Assembly: GCF_003591035.1 (NCBI RefSeq)
Contig: NZ_QYUO01000001.1
Location: 2,790,001 to 2,854,000 of the forward strand
DNA: 64,000 nt
Source: Noviherbaspirillum saxi
GTDB taxonomy: Bacteria; Pseudomonadota; Gammaproteobacteria; Burkholderiales; Burkholderiaceae_D
Direction of reading: 5' to 3'
Part shown: positions 45,943-54,786 of the stretch, in pieces
Numbering within the stretch: the stretch's first letter is position 1
How the letters are laid out: each line of letters begins with the position of its first letter
Notes under the pieces: generated by a model
What the model saw: the letters and a program-made list of their open reading frames with translations, nothing else
The model's database searches: none
Told to the model about the DNA's origin: nothing
Translations under genes and position numbers: made by a program

Positions 45943-46683
45943 CTAGCGGTTGCCCGCATTTTCACTGGCCTGCTTTTCCGCCGCCAGATCCTCCAGCGCA
46001 CCGGCGCGCGCCTCGGCACGCGATGCAATCAGCTTGCCCACTGCAATGACCAGAACAGCACCCAACACCGGTCCCGCCCATGACGCATAAGGCATATTGG
46101 CGGCAAACCAGTCCTTGACGACGACATCGCTCACCGCCATGTCGCCGGCAATCCATCCAAGCAGCGCGCCGCCAAGAACGACGACAATCGGGAAACGGTC
46201 CATCAGCTTGATCACGAGTTGGCTGCCCAGCATGATAATGGGAATGCTCAGCAACAGGCCGAAGACGATCAGCACCTTGCTGTCGCCTGCAGCGCCGGCA
46301 ATCGCAATAACGTTGTCCAGGCTCATGACCGCATCGGCAATGATGATGGTCTTGATTGCAGCCACCAGCGTCGCGCCGGCTTCGATCTTGTGTCCGCCTT
46401 CCTCTTCTTCCGGCAGCAGCAGCTTGATGCCGATCCACAGCAACAGCGCGGCGCCTACCAGCTTGAGATAGGGAACGGCAAGCAGGGTAACGGCAAACAT
46501 GATCAATATGACGCGCAAACCCACGGCACCGATCATGCCCCAAAGAATGCCGAGCCTGCGTTGACGTTCGGGCAGACGGCGGCAGGCAAGTCCGATCACA
46601 ACGGCGTTGTCACCGCCCAGGACGATATCGATCGCCACAATTTGCAGGACGGCCACCCAGAAACTAGGATTACTGAAGTCCAT
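45943..46683 (-). CDS. TerC/YjbE-family integral membrane protein
   Basis: 246 residues from ATG 46683 (MDFSNPSFWVAVLQIVAIDI). About seven membrane spans. The family core is IVLGGDNAVVIGLACRRLP and the second repeat has ADAVMSLDNVIAIAGAA, with acidic residues inside the membrane. TerC relatives (Alx, YkoY) export manganese or support metal loading of exported enzymes; YjbE itself is not well defined. I looked for a yybP-ykoY Mn riboswitch upstream and saw none. Confidence 0.88.
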   Translation of the reverse strand: MDFSNPSFWVAVLQIVAIDIVLGGDNAVVIGLACRRLPERQRRLGILWGMIGAVGLRVILIMFAVTLLAVPYLKLVGAALLLWIGIKLLLPEEEEGGHKIEAGATLVAAIKTIIIADAVMSLDNVIAIAGAAGDSKVLIVFGLLLSIPIIMLGSQLVIKLMDRFPIVVVLGGALLGWIAGDMAVSDVVVKDWFAANMPYASWAGPVLGAVLVIAVGKLIASRAEARAGALEDLAAEKQASENAGNR

Positions 46684-46951
46684 GATTACCTTACGTGCTT
46701 GAATGAATTGAATAGAGCGAAACGCCGTGAAGTTCAGCTGGTCCGCCGGGAAGCGACATCCCGCGGGATGTGCGGAGATGGGCAAGTATTTTGCCGCCGG
46801 GAGTATACAATGCCGTCATATCAATTTATTCGAGCATTTCCTGCGGAAAAAGCGCAGCTGCGGCTGCGTATCGCGCACTGCAAGTGCGTTTTGCACGGCA
46901 CGGCGAAAACCACCTGAATGTCTGTCGCCGCGCCGCCGCTCTATTTACCGA

Positions 46952-47926
46952 TCAGCTACCGTCAAACTTGATGTTCTGCTTCTTTACCACGGTCTTCATC
47001 TTGTCCAGCTCGGCCTGAATCTCGGCCGCATGCTCGGCAGGAGAATTGCCGACCGGTTCCGCGCCGCTCTGCTTGAGCCGCTCGCGCACCTCGGGCATGG
47101 CCAGCACTTTTACTGCCGCCGCATTGATTTTCTTGATGATGTCGTCCGGCGTCTTCGGTGGCGCAACCAGACCATACCAGGCAGGATCGTTAACCTGTGG
47201 CAGCCCAAGCTCTGCAAACGTCGGAACATTGGGCAATGCGTCAAGCCTTTTGTTCCAGGCAATCGCCAGTGGCCTAAGCTTACCCGCCTGAATATGCGAC
47301 ATGGAAGACGGCAGGTTGTCGAACATCATGTCCACCTGTCCGCCGAGCAAGTCATTGAGAGCCGGCCCCGCACCGCGGTAAGGGATGTGCAGGATAAAGG
47401 TCCCGGTGGCGAGCTTGAACTGCTCACCGACGATATGCTGGATGCTGCAGGTACCCGATGTTGCGTAGTTCAACTTGCCAGGACTCTTTTTCACATGCTC
47501 CAGATATTGCTTGAAATCCTGGGCAGGAAATTTGGGATTGACAGTCAGCACGTTCGGGGTGCGTGCAAGATTGGTGATAGGAGCGAAGTCGGTCAGGGGG
47601 TTGTAGCCGAGCTTAGGATTGCAGGCTGCATTCACCGCATGAGTCGACACGGTGGAGATGCCCAGCGTGTAGCCGTCCGGATCGGCCTTGGCGATGGCCG
47701 TCGCGCCGATGCTGCCACCACCACCACCACGGTTCTCGATCACCACGGCCTGACCGAGTTCTTTCCCCAGCTTGTCGCCGACCACGCGGGCCACGATATC
47801 GGTCGTGCCGCCCGGCGCAAACGGAACGATGATGCGGATCGGCTTGTTGGGATAAGTCTGGGCATAAGCGGTCGTCATGACGGAAAGAGCAGCCATGACC
47901 GGCACGGCAAGGTGATGCAATTTCAT
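46952..47926 (-). CDS. Orphan Bug-family substrate-binding protein
   Basis: 324 residues with a Sec signal (MKLHHLAVPVMAALSVMTTAYA) and the Bug signature TYPNKPIRIIVPFAPGGTTD. VVIENRGGGGGSIGATAIAKADPDG and GGQVDMMFDNLPSSM are typical. No TctA/TctB pair is adjacent, so it either shares the tctBA permease 3 kb away or acts in sensing, as many Bug proteins in beta-proteobacteria do. Ligand unknown. Confidence 0.9.
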   Translation of the reverse strand: MKLHHLAVPVMAALSVMTTAYAQTYPNKPIRIIVPFAPGGTTDIVARVVGDKLGKELGQAVVIENRGGGGGSIGATAIAKADPDGYTLGISTVSTHAVNAACNPKLGYNPLTDFAPITNLARTPNVLTVNPKFPAQDFKQYLEHVKKSPGKLNYATSGTCSIQHIVGEQFKLATGTFILHIPYRGAGPALNDLLGGQVDMMFDNLPSSMSHIQAGKLRPLAIAWNKRLDALPNVPTFAELGLPQVNDPAWYGLVAPPKTPDDIIKKINAAAVKVLAMPEVRERLKQSGAEPVGNSPAEHAAEIQAELDKMKTVVKKQNIKFDGS

Positions 47927-48182
47927 TTCTATCTCCTTTATTGATTATGACTTTCTGCGAGAACGCTAACGTTCCTTGTCCCGCCACAGTCTAACGGGGT
48001 GCGCGAGTCGCCGCCTCTATTGCAAGCTTCAGGCCAGCCGGATAAGTGGCCCGGGTCGGTCGGCACCGCCGTTTTTTCTTGCATGTTTGCTGAATCGGTT
48101 GCCGCAATGACTGGAATTCCGCACGTTCAATCCACTGACATTGCGAAAACCGGCACATCAGGCAATCATACCCTTCACCAGC
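47927..48182. other. Spacer with no recognised gene
   Basis: About 250 bp between the orphan Bug gene and the TRAP binding-protein gene. It should hold the Bug-gene promoter. Nothing else was recognised. Confidence 0.3.
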
Positions 48183-49187
48183 TTACCTGAAGCCGACATC
48201 CGCCGCTTCCTTATTGACGGCTTGAATCAGGTCCTTGCCGATGCGGCCCTCCATATCCTTTTGTACCGGCAGAAGCACCTTGCGCCAGTCGGCGCGTTCA
48301 TTCTCGTTCAATACATAAACCGTACTCTTGCCCGATTTCCTGACCGCTTCAAGGGCCGCGTCGTTTTCCTGCTGGGCAATTGCATTGGCGAAGCGGGTGG
48401 CTTCCTTCATCGCCGCTTCCAGCGCGCTGCGTATATCGGCCGGCAAGCCGTCCCAGAATTTCCGGTTCACGATGACCGCATAGCCAAGGTAGCCGTGGTT
48501 AGATACGGTTACATGCTTCTGCACCTCATGCATTTTTTGCGTGTACAGGTTGGACGGTGGATTCTCGGTGCCATCGACCACTCCCGTTTGCAGAGCATGA
48601 TATACCTCGGAGAAAGCCATCACTTGCGGAATGGCGCCGAGCGCGCGCATCTGCGCATCTAGTATCTTGGACGACTGGATGCGCATCTTCAAGCCCTTGA
48701 AGTCGGCCGGCGTTTTCAGCGGCCTGTTGGCCGACATGACCTTGAAGCCATTATCCCAGTAAGCCAGGCCGGTAATGCCTTTCGACTCCAGCTTCTTGAG
48801 CAGATCCTTGCCGATACGCCCTTCCGTGACCCGGTACAGGACCTCTTTGCTCGGAAAGATGTACGGCACGTCGAACACTTCAAATTCCTTCACGCCGAAC
48901 GGGCCGAATTTGGCCAGCGACGGGGCCAGCATCTGCACTGCGCCCAGTTGCAACGCCTCCAGTTCTTCCTTGTCCTTATAGAGCGTGCTGTTCGGATACA
49001 CTTCGACCTTCACCCGGCCCCTGGTTGCCTTTTCGGCAAGTTCCTTGAAACGTTCGGCCGCCTTACCCTTGGGCGTATCGTTTGCCACAACATGGCTGAA
49101 CTTGATGATGATAGGCGCCTGCGCAAGGGCATTGCTGCCAAACAGGGCAGCCGCCGACCAGGCCAGGAACAAGCTTTTGAGCATCAT
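48183..49187 (-). CDS. dctP: TRAP transporter solute-binding protein (DctP family)
   Basis: 334 residues from ATG 49187, six bases after GGAG. The signal peptide (MLKSLFLAWSAAALFGSNALA) is followed by the DctP core: IIIKFSHVVANDTPKGKAAERF, VEVYPNSTLYKDKEELEALQ, MRIQSSKILDAQMRALG and FSEVYHALQTGVVDGTENP. The conserved arginine of DctP proteins that binds the carboxylate is in the MRIQ segment. No DctQ/DctM membrane genes are adjacent. It is divergent from a sensor kinase, so a sensing role beside transport is possible. Confidence 0.93.
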   Translation of the reverse strand: MMLKSLFLAWSAAALFGSNALAQAPIIIKFSHVVANDTPKGKAAERFKELAEKATRGRVKVEVYPNSTLYKDKEELEALQLGAVQMLAPSLAKFGPFGVKEFEVFDVPYIFPSKEVLYRVTEGRIGKDLLKKLESKGITGLAYWDNGFKVMSANRPLKTPADFKGLKMRIQSSKILDAQMRALGAIPQVMAFSEVYHALQTGVVDGTENPPSNLYTQKMHEVQKHVTVSNHGYLGYAVIVNRKFWDGLPADIRSALEAAMKEATRFANAIAQQENDAALEAVRKSGKSTVYVLNENERADWRKVLLPVQKDMEGRIGKDLIQAVNKEAADVGFR

Positions 49188-49247
49188 CGAGATCTCCATC
49201 TGAACACAAATCAGACCGGTGGCAGTCTGTCTGTATTCTCTGCAGGA

Positions 49248-49264
49248 CTTGCCCGAACGGCAAG
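49248..49264. promoter_or_regulatory. Palindromic operator candidate between dctP and the kinase gene
   Basis: CTTGCC-N5-GGCAAG, a perfect 6-bp inverted repeat with centre in the divergent spacer. It could be the binding site of the LuxR-type response regulator encoded downstream. This is inferred from position only. Confidence 0.4.
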
Positions 49265-49361
49265 TGTGGATAACCACAAGCGCTGGATCGCGCCGGAATC
49301 GTTTCCGTCGCTTACACTTATGTCGCGGCCCGCCCTCCACGCCAGCCGACCCGGTGCGATC

Positions 49362-51413
49362 ATGATCAGCAAACGCCTCAGCCAAAAATTCAGCTTCGTA
49401 TTCCCGACAAGGCGACAGGCCTGGCGCTGGATGCTGCCCATCATGCTGGTCCTGCTCTTTTTGTCGACCCTGCTGTGGCTGCCGTGGCAGGCCCAGCGCA
49501 TGGAAGCCAATGAACGCCAGGAACAGCTGATCGCCGACACGCTCTGGGTGGAACAGACGATCCGCTTCCAGCTTGGCCGCCATGAGGAAAACCTGCGCTT
49601 GATCGCATCGGAAATCGCTTCCAGGGATCTGCCTGAAAAGCGCTTGCATGACCGGCTGTCCGCGCTGGTGCGCACCAATCGCGAACTGACCCGTGTCGCC
49701 CAGTTCGACACCACAGGCAATGTCGTGCTGTCTACCGACGATACCTTGCTTTCGCTCAAGGAGTTGACGCCGGAATCGCGCGAGGCGATGGAAACCGCCC
49801 GCAAGTCGCGCGAACCGCGCTACGCACAGCCAACGCCGCGTGACGCCGGCTCCGGACCGGCAAGCCTCGACTATTACGTGCCGCTGTTTTCGGGCGATAC
49901 CTATCTCGGCGTACTGGTCGCCAGCTACTCGATGTCCAGCATCCTCAGCGAAATGGTCCCGTGGTGGTTTGCGCAAGACAATGAAGTCATGGTTACCGAC
50001 CAGGACGACAATGTGATCGACCGCCGCGCCGCCGGCGGTGTCGGACGCAATGTCTACACGCATCGCCGCGCACTGGACTTGCCGGGCGTCGTGCTGACCT
50101 TGCATACCAATAGCGTCAAGGGCGAACCCAAGCTGTTGCCAAGCCTGCTGGTCGGGTCGGTGATCACGCTGTCGCTGGGCTTGCTATGGAGTCTGTGGGC
50201 GCTATGGCGCGATATCAATCGCCGGCTGGCCGCGGAAGGCGCCCTGCGCCAGCAGGTAGCCTTTCGTACCGCAATGGAAAACTCCCTGATGACCGGCTTG
50301 CGCGCACGCGACCTGAACGGCCGCGTCACTTATGTCAACCCGGCGTTCTGCCGGATGGTCGGCATCCCGGCCGAGCAGTTGATCGGCCAGGTGCCGCCGA
50401 TGCCCTACTGGGCTCCGGAAGCGATGGACGAGTACAACCACCGCTTCACCCAGGTACTGGCCGGCACCGTGACGCCGCAATTTGAAACGATCTTTCAGCG
50501 CTCCGATGGTGAACGTTTTCCGGTGCTGATTTTCGAGTCGCCGCTGGTCGACGATAGCGGGCAACAGACCGGCTGGATGGGTTCGATTCTCGACATTTCC
50601 GATCGCAAGCAGGTCGAAGACCTGAACCGCAGGCAGCAGGAAAAGCTGCAGGCAAGCGCACGCCTGGCAACGATGGGGGAAATGGCATCGACGCTGGCGC
50701 ATGAGCTGAACCAGCCGCTGGCCGCCATTTCCAGCTATACCATCGGGGCACTGAACATGATCAACAATGCAGTGCAGCCTGAACGGATCGATCTCGGCAT
50801 GCTGAAACCCGCCCTGGAAAAGGCAAGCACGCAAGCGCAACGCGCGGGGCATATCATTCGCAGCGTGCATACTTTCGTGAAGCGCCGAGAACCCAGCCGT
50901 GAAGCGACCACCGTGCAATCGCTGATCGATAACGTGATGCCGCTGGTGGAGTTGCAGGCGCGTCAATTCTTCGTCGTCACGCAGACCGAGATCGAACCCG
51001 AGCTGCCGCTGGTGCTGGCAGACCGCGTCATGCTGGAACAGGTGCTGCTGAACCTGACGCGCAACGGCATCGAGGCGATGCAACACATTGCGCCGGAACG
51101 CCGTATCTTGCGCATCGTGGCCGGGCGCGATACCGGCGTCGACACCCAGCACAGCGTTACGATTTCGGTGATCGACCGTGGACATGGCATCGCGAAAGAC
51201 GTCGCCGAACGCTTGTTCTCGCCTTTCTTTTCCACCAAGGCCGAAGGCATGGGCATGGGCCTCAATATCTGCCGCACCACCATTGAATTCCATGGCGGGC
51301 AATTGGTTTATGCCGACAATCCGGGCGGCGGTACGATCTTCCGGTTCACCCTGCCGGGAGTGGAGAAAGGCATGCCGGTTGCGGAAGATTCGGCGATAAT
51401 CGGCCCGGCGTAA
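49362..51413 (+). CDS. DctB/FixL-type sensor histidine kinase
   Basis: 683 residues from ATG 49362; ATG 49320 would add 14. A membrane span at about residues 24-42 is followed by a periplasmic sensor domain (about 43-260), a second span (about 265-285) and a PAS domain (about 310-425, NSLMTGLRARDLNGRVTYVN). The kinase core has the phospho-accepting histidine in LAHELNQPLAAISSY, then the N-box (LNLTRNGIEAMQ), GHGIAKD and GMGMGLNIC. It probably senses a carboxylate, directly or through the divergent DctP protein. The partner regulator gene starts about 120 bp later. Confidence 0.9.
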   Translation: MISKRLSQKFSFVFPTRRQAWRWMLPIMLVLLFLSTLLWLPWQAQRMEANERQEQLIADTLWVEQTIRFQLGRHEENLRLIASEIASRDLPEKRLHDRLSALVRTNRELTRVAQFDTTGNVVLSTDDTLLSLKELTPESREAMETARKSREPRYAQPTPRDAGSGPASLDYYVPLFSGDTYLGVLVASYSMSSILSEMVPWWFAQDNEVMVTDQDDNVIDRRAAGGVGRNVYTHRRALDLPGVVLTLHTNSVKGEPKLLPSLLVGSVITLSLGLLWSLWALWRDINRRLAAEGALRQQVAFRTAMENSLMTGLRARDLNGRVTYVNPAFCRMVGIPAEQLIGQVPPMPYWAPEAMDEYNHRFTQVLAGTVTPQFETIFQRSDGERFPVLIFESPLVDDSGQQTGWMGSILDISDRKQVEDLNRRQQEKLQASARLATMGEMASTLAHELNQPLAAISSYTIGALNMINNAVQPERIDLGMLKPALEKASTQAQRAGHIIRSVHTFVKRREPSREATTVQSLIDNVMPLVELQARQFFVVTQTEIEPELPLVLADRVMLEQVLLNLTRNGIEAMQHIAPERRILRIVAGRDTGVDTQHSVTISVIDRGHGIAKDVAERLFSPFFSTKAEGMGMGLNICRTTIEFHGGQLVYADNPGGGTIFRFTLPGVEKGMPVAEDSAIIGPA

Positions 51414-51534
51414 GGCCCAACATAATGCCGAACAACGGCATCAAGAGTAACAAAACGACAAAACCGACAGGATCACCGGCGTGCGCCAGCCGGCAAATCC
51501 TGCGAGCCCGGCCGGGCGAACCCGAGGAGACTGC

Positions 51535-52125
51535 ATGCTGCATATTGTCGATGACGAAGAAGTAATCCGCGATTCATTAAGCTGGCTTGCACAATCACGC
51601 GGCATCGCCGCGAACGCCTATGAAAGTGGCGCCGCATTTCTGGCTGCGCTCGACAGCACCGTCGCCTTCGATACGCGCGGCGAATGCATCCTGCTCGACG
51701 TGCGCATGTCCGACATGAGCGGCGCCGCCCTCTTCGACTTGCTGACCGCACGCGGACTGATCAAAAGAATGCCGGTCATTTTCCTCACCGGCCACGGCGA
51801 TGTGCCGATGGCGGTCGATACGCTCAAGCGCGGCGCCTTCGATTTTTTCGAAAAACCATTCAACGACAACAAGCTGATGGACCGTGTTGAAGAAGCATTG
51901 ACGGCATCCTGCGAAGCCGGTGCGACCGCCAAGGTGCATGACCGCCTCGCCACCTTGTCGGCACGCGAACGCGAAGTGCTCGACTTGATTCTGGTCGGCA
52001 AGATGAACAAGGTGATTGCCGATGAACTCGGCATCAGCATGCGCACGGTCGAAGTGCACCGCGCCCATATCTTCGACAAGATGAACGTCAAGACGGCGGT
52101 GGAACTGGCGCGACTGCTGAAGTAG
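51535..52125 (+). CDS. FixJ/TtrR-type response regulator, LuxR family
   Basis: 196 residues from ATG 51535, with GAGGAG six to eight bases upstream; an upstream GTG frame at 51481 lacks this. Receiver domain: acidic pair in IVDDEEV, phospho-acceptor Asp in LLDVRMSD, then the Lys in FEKPF. The C-terminal LuxR helix-turn-helix is TLSAREREVLDLILVGKMNK to TVEVHRAHIFDKM. It pairs with the preceding kinase. It lacks a sigma-54 interaction domain, so this is not a DctD-type regulator. Confidence 0.92.
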   Translation: MLHIVDDEEVIRDSLSWLAQSRGIAANAYESGAAFLAALDSTVAFDTRGECILLDVRMSDMSGAALFDLLTARGLIKRMPVIFLTGHGDVPMAVDTLKRGAFDFFEKPFNDNKLMDRVEEALTASCEAGATAKVHDRLATLSAREREVLDLILVGKMNKVIADELGISMRTVEVHRAHIFDKMNVKTAVELARLLK

Positions 52126-52223
52126 ACACACTTGCAGGTATCCTCCCTAAGGGATATCCGTCAGAGCGGGGATGACTAAACACCGGTAACATGCCGGTTT
52201 AAGCTCGACGGTTTGTTTGTCCC
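52126..52223. other. Short spacer with hairpins, possibly a degenerate repeat half
   Basis: Contains AGCGGGGATGAC (52155-52166), resembling one arm of the hairpin repeat described near the start of the window, and a small CCGG(T)-type hairpin before the AEC carrier. Weak evidence. Confidence 0.3.
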
Positions 52224-53114
52224 ATGTCCATCGCCACCATTCTGTTTCCCGATTTCGCGCTGATCCTGCTCGGTTTTCTGCTAATGCGCTATACCGATTG
52301 GGGCACGCCATTCTGGAGCGGATTGGAAAAACTGATCTATTACTTTCTGTTTCCCGCGCTGCTGTTTTATTCGACCGCTCGCACGCCCTTCGACTTCGAT
52401 ACGACCGGAAAAATGCTGCAGACTGCGCTGCTGACCATCTGCGGCGGTATTGCGCTGGGCTGGCTTGCGAAACCCTTGTTCAAGGCGCCACCGATGGTGT
52501 TTGAATCCGGTGTGCAAACCGCATTCCGCTTCAATTCCTATATTGCGCTTGCCATCGCCTCGCGGCTTGCGGGCGAACAGGGAACCACGCTGATGGCGCT
52601 GATCATCGGCTTCGGCGTCCCGCTATGCAATATGGCTGCGGTGCATGCGCTGGTAAAAAAAGGCGGCGGATTGCTCAAGGAAATGGCCAAGAATCCCCTG
52701 CTGGTTGCTACCGCCAGCGGCATGGCGTTCAACTTCGCCGGCCTGCAGGTGCCGGAAATCATCGGTGCGACGCTGTCGCGCATGGCCAATGCATCGATTG
52801 CAGTCGGATTGATCGCGGTAGGTGCCGGCCTGCGCCTGTCGGGCCTGCAGGAAGCGAAAGCGATGGCGGTCTACTTCACGGCAGTCAAGCTGCTCGCGCT
52901 GCCGGCCATCGCCTTGCTGCTGGGACGGTGGATGGAGCTTCCCTTGTTGCAGTTGCAGATCGTCGTGATGTTTGCCGCGCTGCCGACCGCCTCCAGCGCC
53001 TATGTGCTCGCCGCGCGCATGGGGGGCAACGGGCCATTCGTCGCATTCCTGATTTCGGGTGGTACCGTATTGTCGGTGCTGACATTGCCGCTGTGGCTGA
53101 GTCTGGCGAGCTGA
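52224..53114 (+). CDS. AEC family transporter (auxin efflux carrier type)
   Basis: 296 residues with about ten hydrophobic spans; the broken helices SNSYIALAIASRL-like (residues about 95-110) and FAALPTASSAYVLAARMGG are family hallmarks. Bacterial relatives (MdcF, malonate; others for malate or auxin-like acids) move small carboxylates. Placed after the two-component genes, so the substrate might match the sensed acid. This is an inference. Confidence 0.85.
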   Translation: MSIATILFPDFALILLGFLLMRYTDWGTPFWSGLEKLIYYFLFPALLFYSTARTPFDFDTTGKMLQTALLTICGGIALGWLAKPLFKAPPMVFESGVQTAFRFNSYIALAIASRLAGEQGTTLMALIIGFGVPLCNMAAVHALVKKGGGLLKEMAKNPLLVATASGMAFNFAGLQVPEIIGATLSRMANASIAVGLIAVGAGLRLSGLQEAKAMAVYFTAVKLLALPAIALLLGRWMELPLLQLQIVVMFAALPTASSAYVLAARMGGNGPFVAFLISGGTVLSVLTLPLWLSLAS

Positions 53115-53123
53115 ATTCGCGTT

Positions 53124-54218
53124 TCAGCGGGCCGGCGCCTGTTGCCGCAGCGCCCAGGCCACATGCTCGCGTACCAGCTCGGAAGCATGCGTGGCGCGCG
53201 ACTGCAGCGCCGCTACTATTTCTTCCGGATGCGCGGCCGTTTTCAAGGCATTTCCCAATCCGACCGCCAGATTCCTGAGCCATCGTTCATGCCCGACGCG
53301 CCGGATCGGGCTGCCTTCCAGTCTGCGGTTGAATTCGTCTTCGTCCCATGCAAACAGTTCGACCAGCGTCGCGGCGTCCAGGCCGTTGCGCACGTCGAAG
53401 TCAGGCAGGCTCGAGCGCTGGGCAAACTTGTTCCAGGGGCAGACCAGCTGGCATTCATCGCAGCCGTAGACCCGATTGCCGATCAAGGGCCGCAATTCGA
53501 CCGGAATACTGCCTTTGAGCTCGATGGTCAGATAGGAAATGCAACGCCGCGCATCCAGCCGGTAGGGGCCGAGAATGGCCTGGGTCGGACAGATATCGAT
53601 GCAGGCGCTGCACTGGCCGCAATGCGAGCCGACCGGTGCATCGACCGGCAACGGCAGGTCGGTATAGACCTCGCCGAGGAAAAACATCGACCCGGCCTCG
53701 CGGTTGAGCAGCAGCGTATGCTTGCCGCGCCAGCCGATGCCGGCTTTTTCGGCCAGCGCCACTTCCATCACCGGGGCCGAATCGGTAAAGACGCGGTAGC
53801 CGAAATCGCCGACTTCGCCGCGAATCCGCTCCGCCAGCTGTTGCAGCCGCGCGCGCAAAACCTTGTGGTAGTCGCGGCCGCGGGCGTACAGCGAAATCGC
53901 CGCATTGGCCGCCTGGCCGGCATGGCGTTCCTCGCGTTCGCGCCATTCGGTATCGGTATCGCGCGGCAGATAATTCATCCGCGCGGTAATGACGCGCAGG
54001 GTACCGGGCACCAGTTCGGCCGGCCGCGCGCGCTTCATTCCATGCGCTGCCATATAATCCATGTCGCCGTGATGCCCGGCATCCAGCCACGCCTGCAATC
54101 CCGCTTCCTGTTGCGAGAGGTCGACGTCGGCGATGCCGATATCCGCAAACCCAAGCTCGCGACCCCATGCCTTGATGGAGAGCGCAAGCATGGACAATTT
54201 ATCATCGGGAACAGTCAT
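53124..54218 (-). CDS. queG: Epoxyqueuosine reductase QueG
   Basis: 364 residues from ATG 54218; ATG 54194 is also possible. The N-terminal half binds cobalamin. Two [4Fe-4S] clusters are ligated by CGQCSACIDICP and CDECQLVCP (about residues 185-245). C-terminal HEAT-like helices follow. It catalyses the last step of queuosine in tRNA, epoxyqueuosine to queuosine. It is divergent from tsaE with about 80 bp between the starts. Confidence 0.95.
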   Translation of the reverse strand: MTVPDDKLSMLALSIKAWGRELGFADIGIADVDLSQQEAGLQAWLDAGHHGDMDYMAAHGMKRARPAELVPGTLRVITARMNYLPRDTDTEWREREERHAGQAANAAISLYARGRDYHKVLRARLQQLAERIRGEVGDFGYRVFTDSAPVMEVALAEKAGIGWRGKHTLLLNREAGSMFFLGEVYTDLPLPVDAPVGSHCGQCSACIDICPTQAILGPYRLDARRCISYLTIELKGSIPVELRPLIGNRVYGCDECQLVCPWNKFAQRSSLPDFDVRNGLDAATLVELFAWDEDEFNRRLEGSPIRRVGHERWLRNLAVGLGNALKTAAHPEEIVAALQSRATHASELVREHVAWALRQQAPAR

Positions 54219-54300
54219 CACACGGCAGGTTTTCGAAGGGCGGCACGGTTGCAAGCGCCGTCGAGAAATAAAAGTCACACTAAAACAGCCATTTTACGAG

Positions 54301-54786
54301 ATGCGGCATTTCCACACTCATTTGCATGACGAATCCGGCACCGCGGCGTTGGGCACGGCGTTCGCCCGCGCGCTGGCGCCCGGCCTGACCATTTACCTGC
54401 ATGGCGACCTGGGCGCGGGCAAGACCGCGTTTACCCGGGCGCTGTTGCATGCGGCCGGACACGCCGGCCACGTCAAAAGCCCAACCTATACCCTGGCCGA
54501 ACCGTACAAGGTGGTCGTCGGCGGTCAGCCGGTCGAAGTCATCCATTTCGATTTATATCGCCTCGCCAGTCCGGAAGAATTTCTGGAGGCCGGGTTTCGG
54601 GAATATTTCAACGACAAGTCGATCTGCATCATTGAATGGCCGGAAAAAGCGGAAAGGGTGTTGCCCAAGCCAGACATAAACATGCATTTGAGCATTATCG
54701 GCGAAGGGCGTGATATAGAATGTCAAGCCTTGTCCGACCAAGGTTTTCAATGTCTCGATCGCCTGAAATTTGCGCCAAACCTGTGA
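54301..54786 (+). CDS. tsaE: tRNA threonylcarbamoyladenosine ATPase TsaE
   Basis: 161 residues from ATG 54301; the longer frame overlaps queG. The P-loop is GDLGAGKTAFTRALL, with SPTYTLAEPY, HFDLYRLASPEE and CIIEWPEKAE following. The C-terminal end has a longer tail than usual. TsaE hydrolyses ATP and supports the TsaB-TsaD complex in t6A synthesis. It overlaps amiC by 37 bp, as is common in proteobacteria. Confidence 0.94.
   Translation: MRHFHTHLHDESGTAALGTAFARALAPGLTIYLHGDLGAGKTAFTRALLHAAGHAGHVKSPTYTLAEPYKVVVGGQPVEVIHFDLYRLASPEEFLEAGFREYFNDKSICIIEWPEKAERVLPKPDINMHLSIIGEGRDIECQALSDQGFQCLDRLKFAPNL

Noticed and set aside
46684..46951. Possible yybP-ykoY manganese riboswitch upstream of the TerC-like gene
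   Set aside because: The conserved GGGGAGTA and partner segments could not be found in the correct orientation.
49200..49300. Possible sigma-54 promoter for dctP
   Set aside because: A GGGCAAG...CTGCA match exists, but the spacing between GG and GC is one base short, and the cognate regulator is not of the sigma-54 type.
49188..50105. N-terminal extension that would make the dctP product 640 residues
   Set aside because: The extension runs opposite the kinase gene and lacks homology. A clean signal peptide and ribosome-binding site start at 49187.
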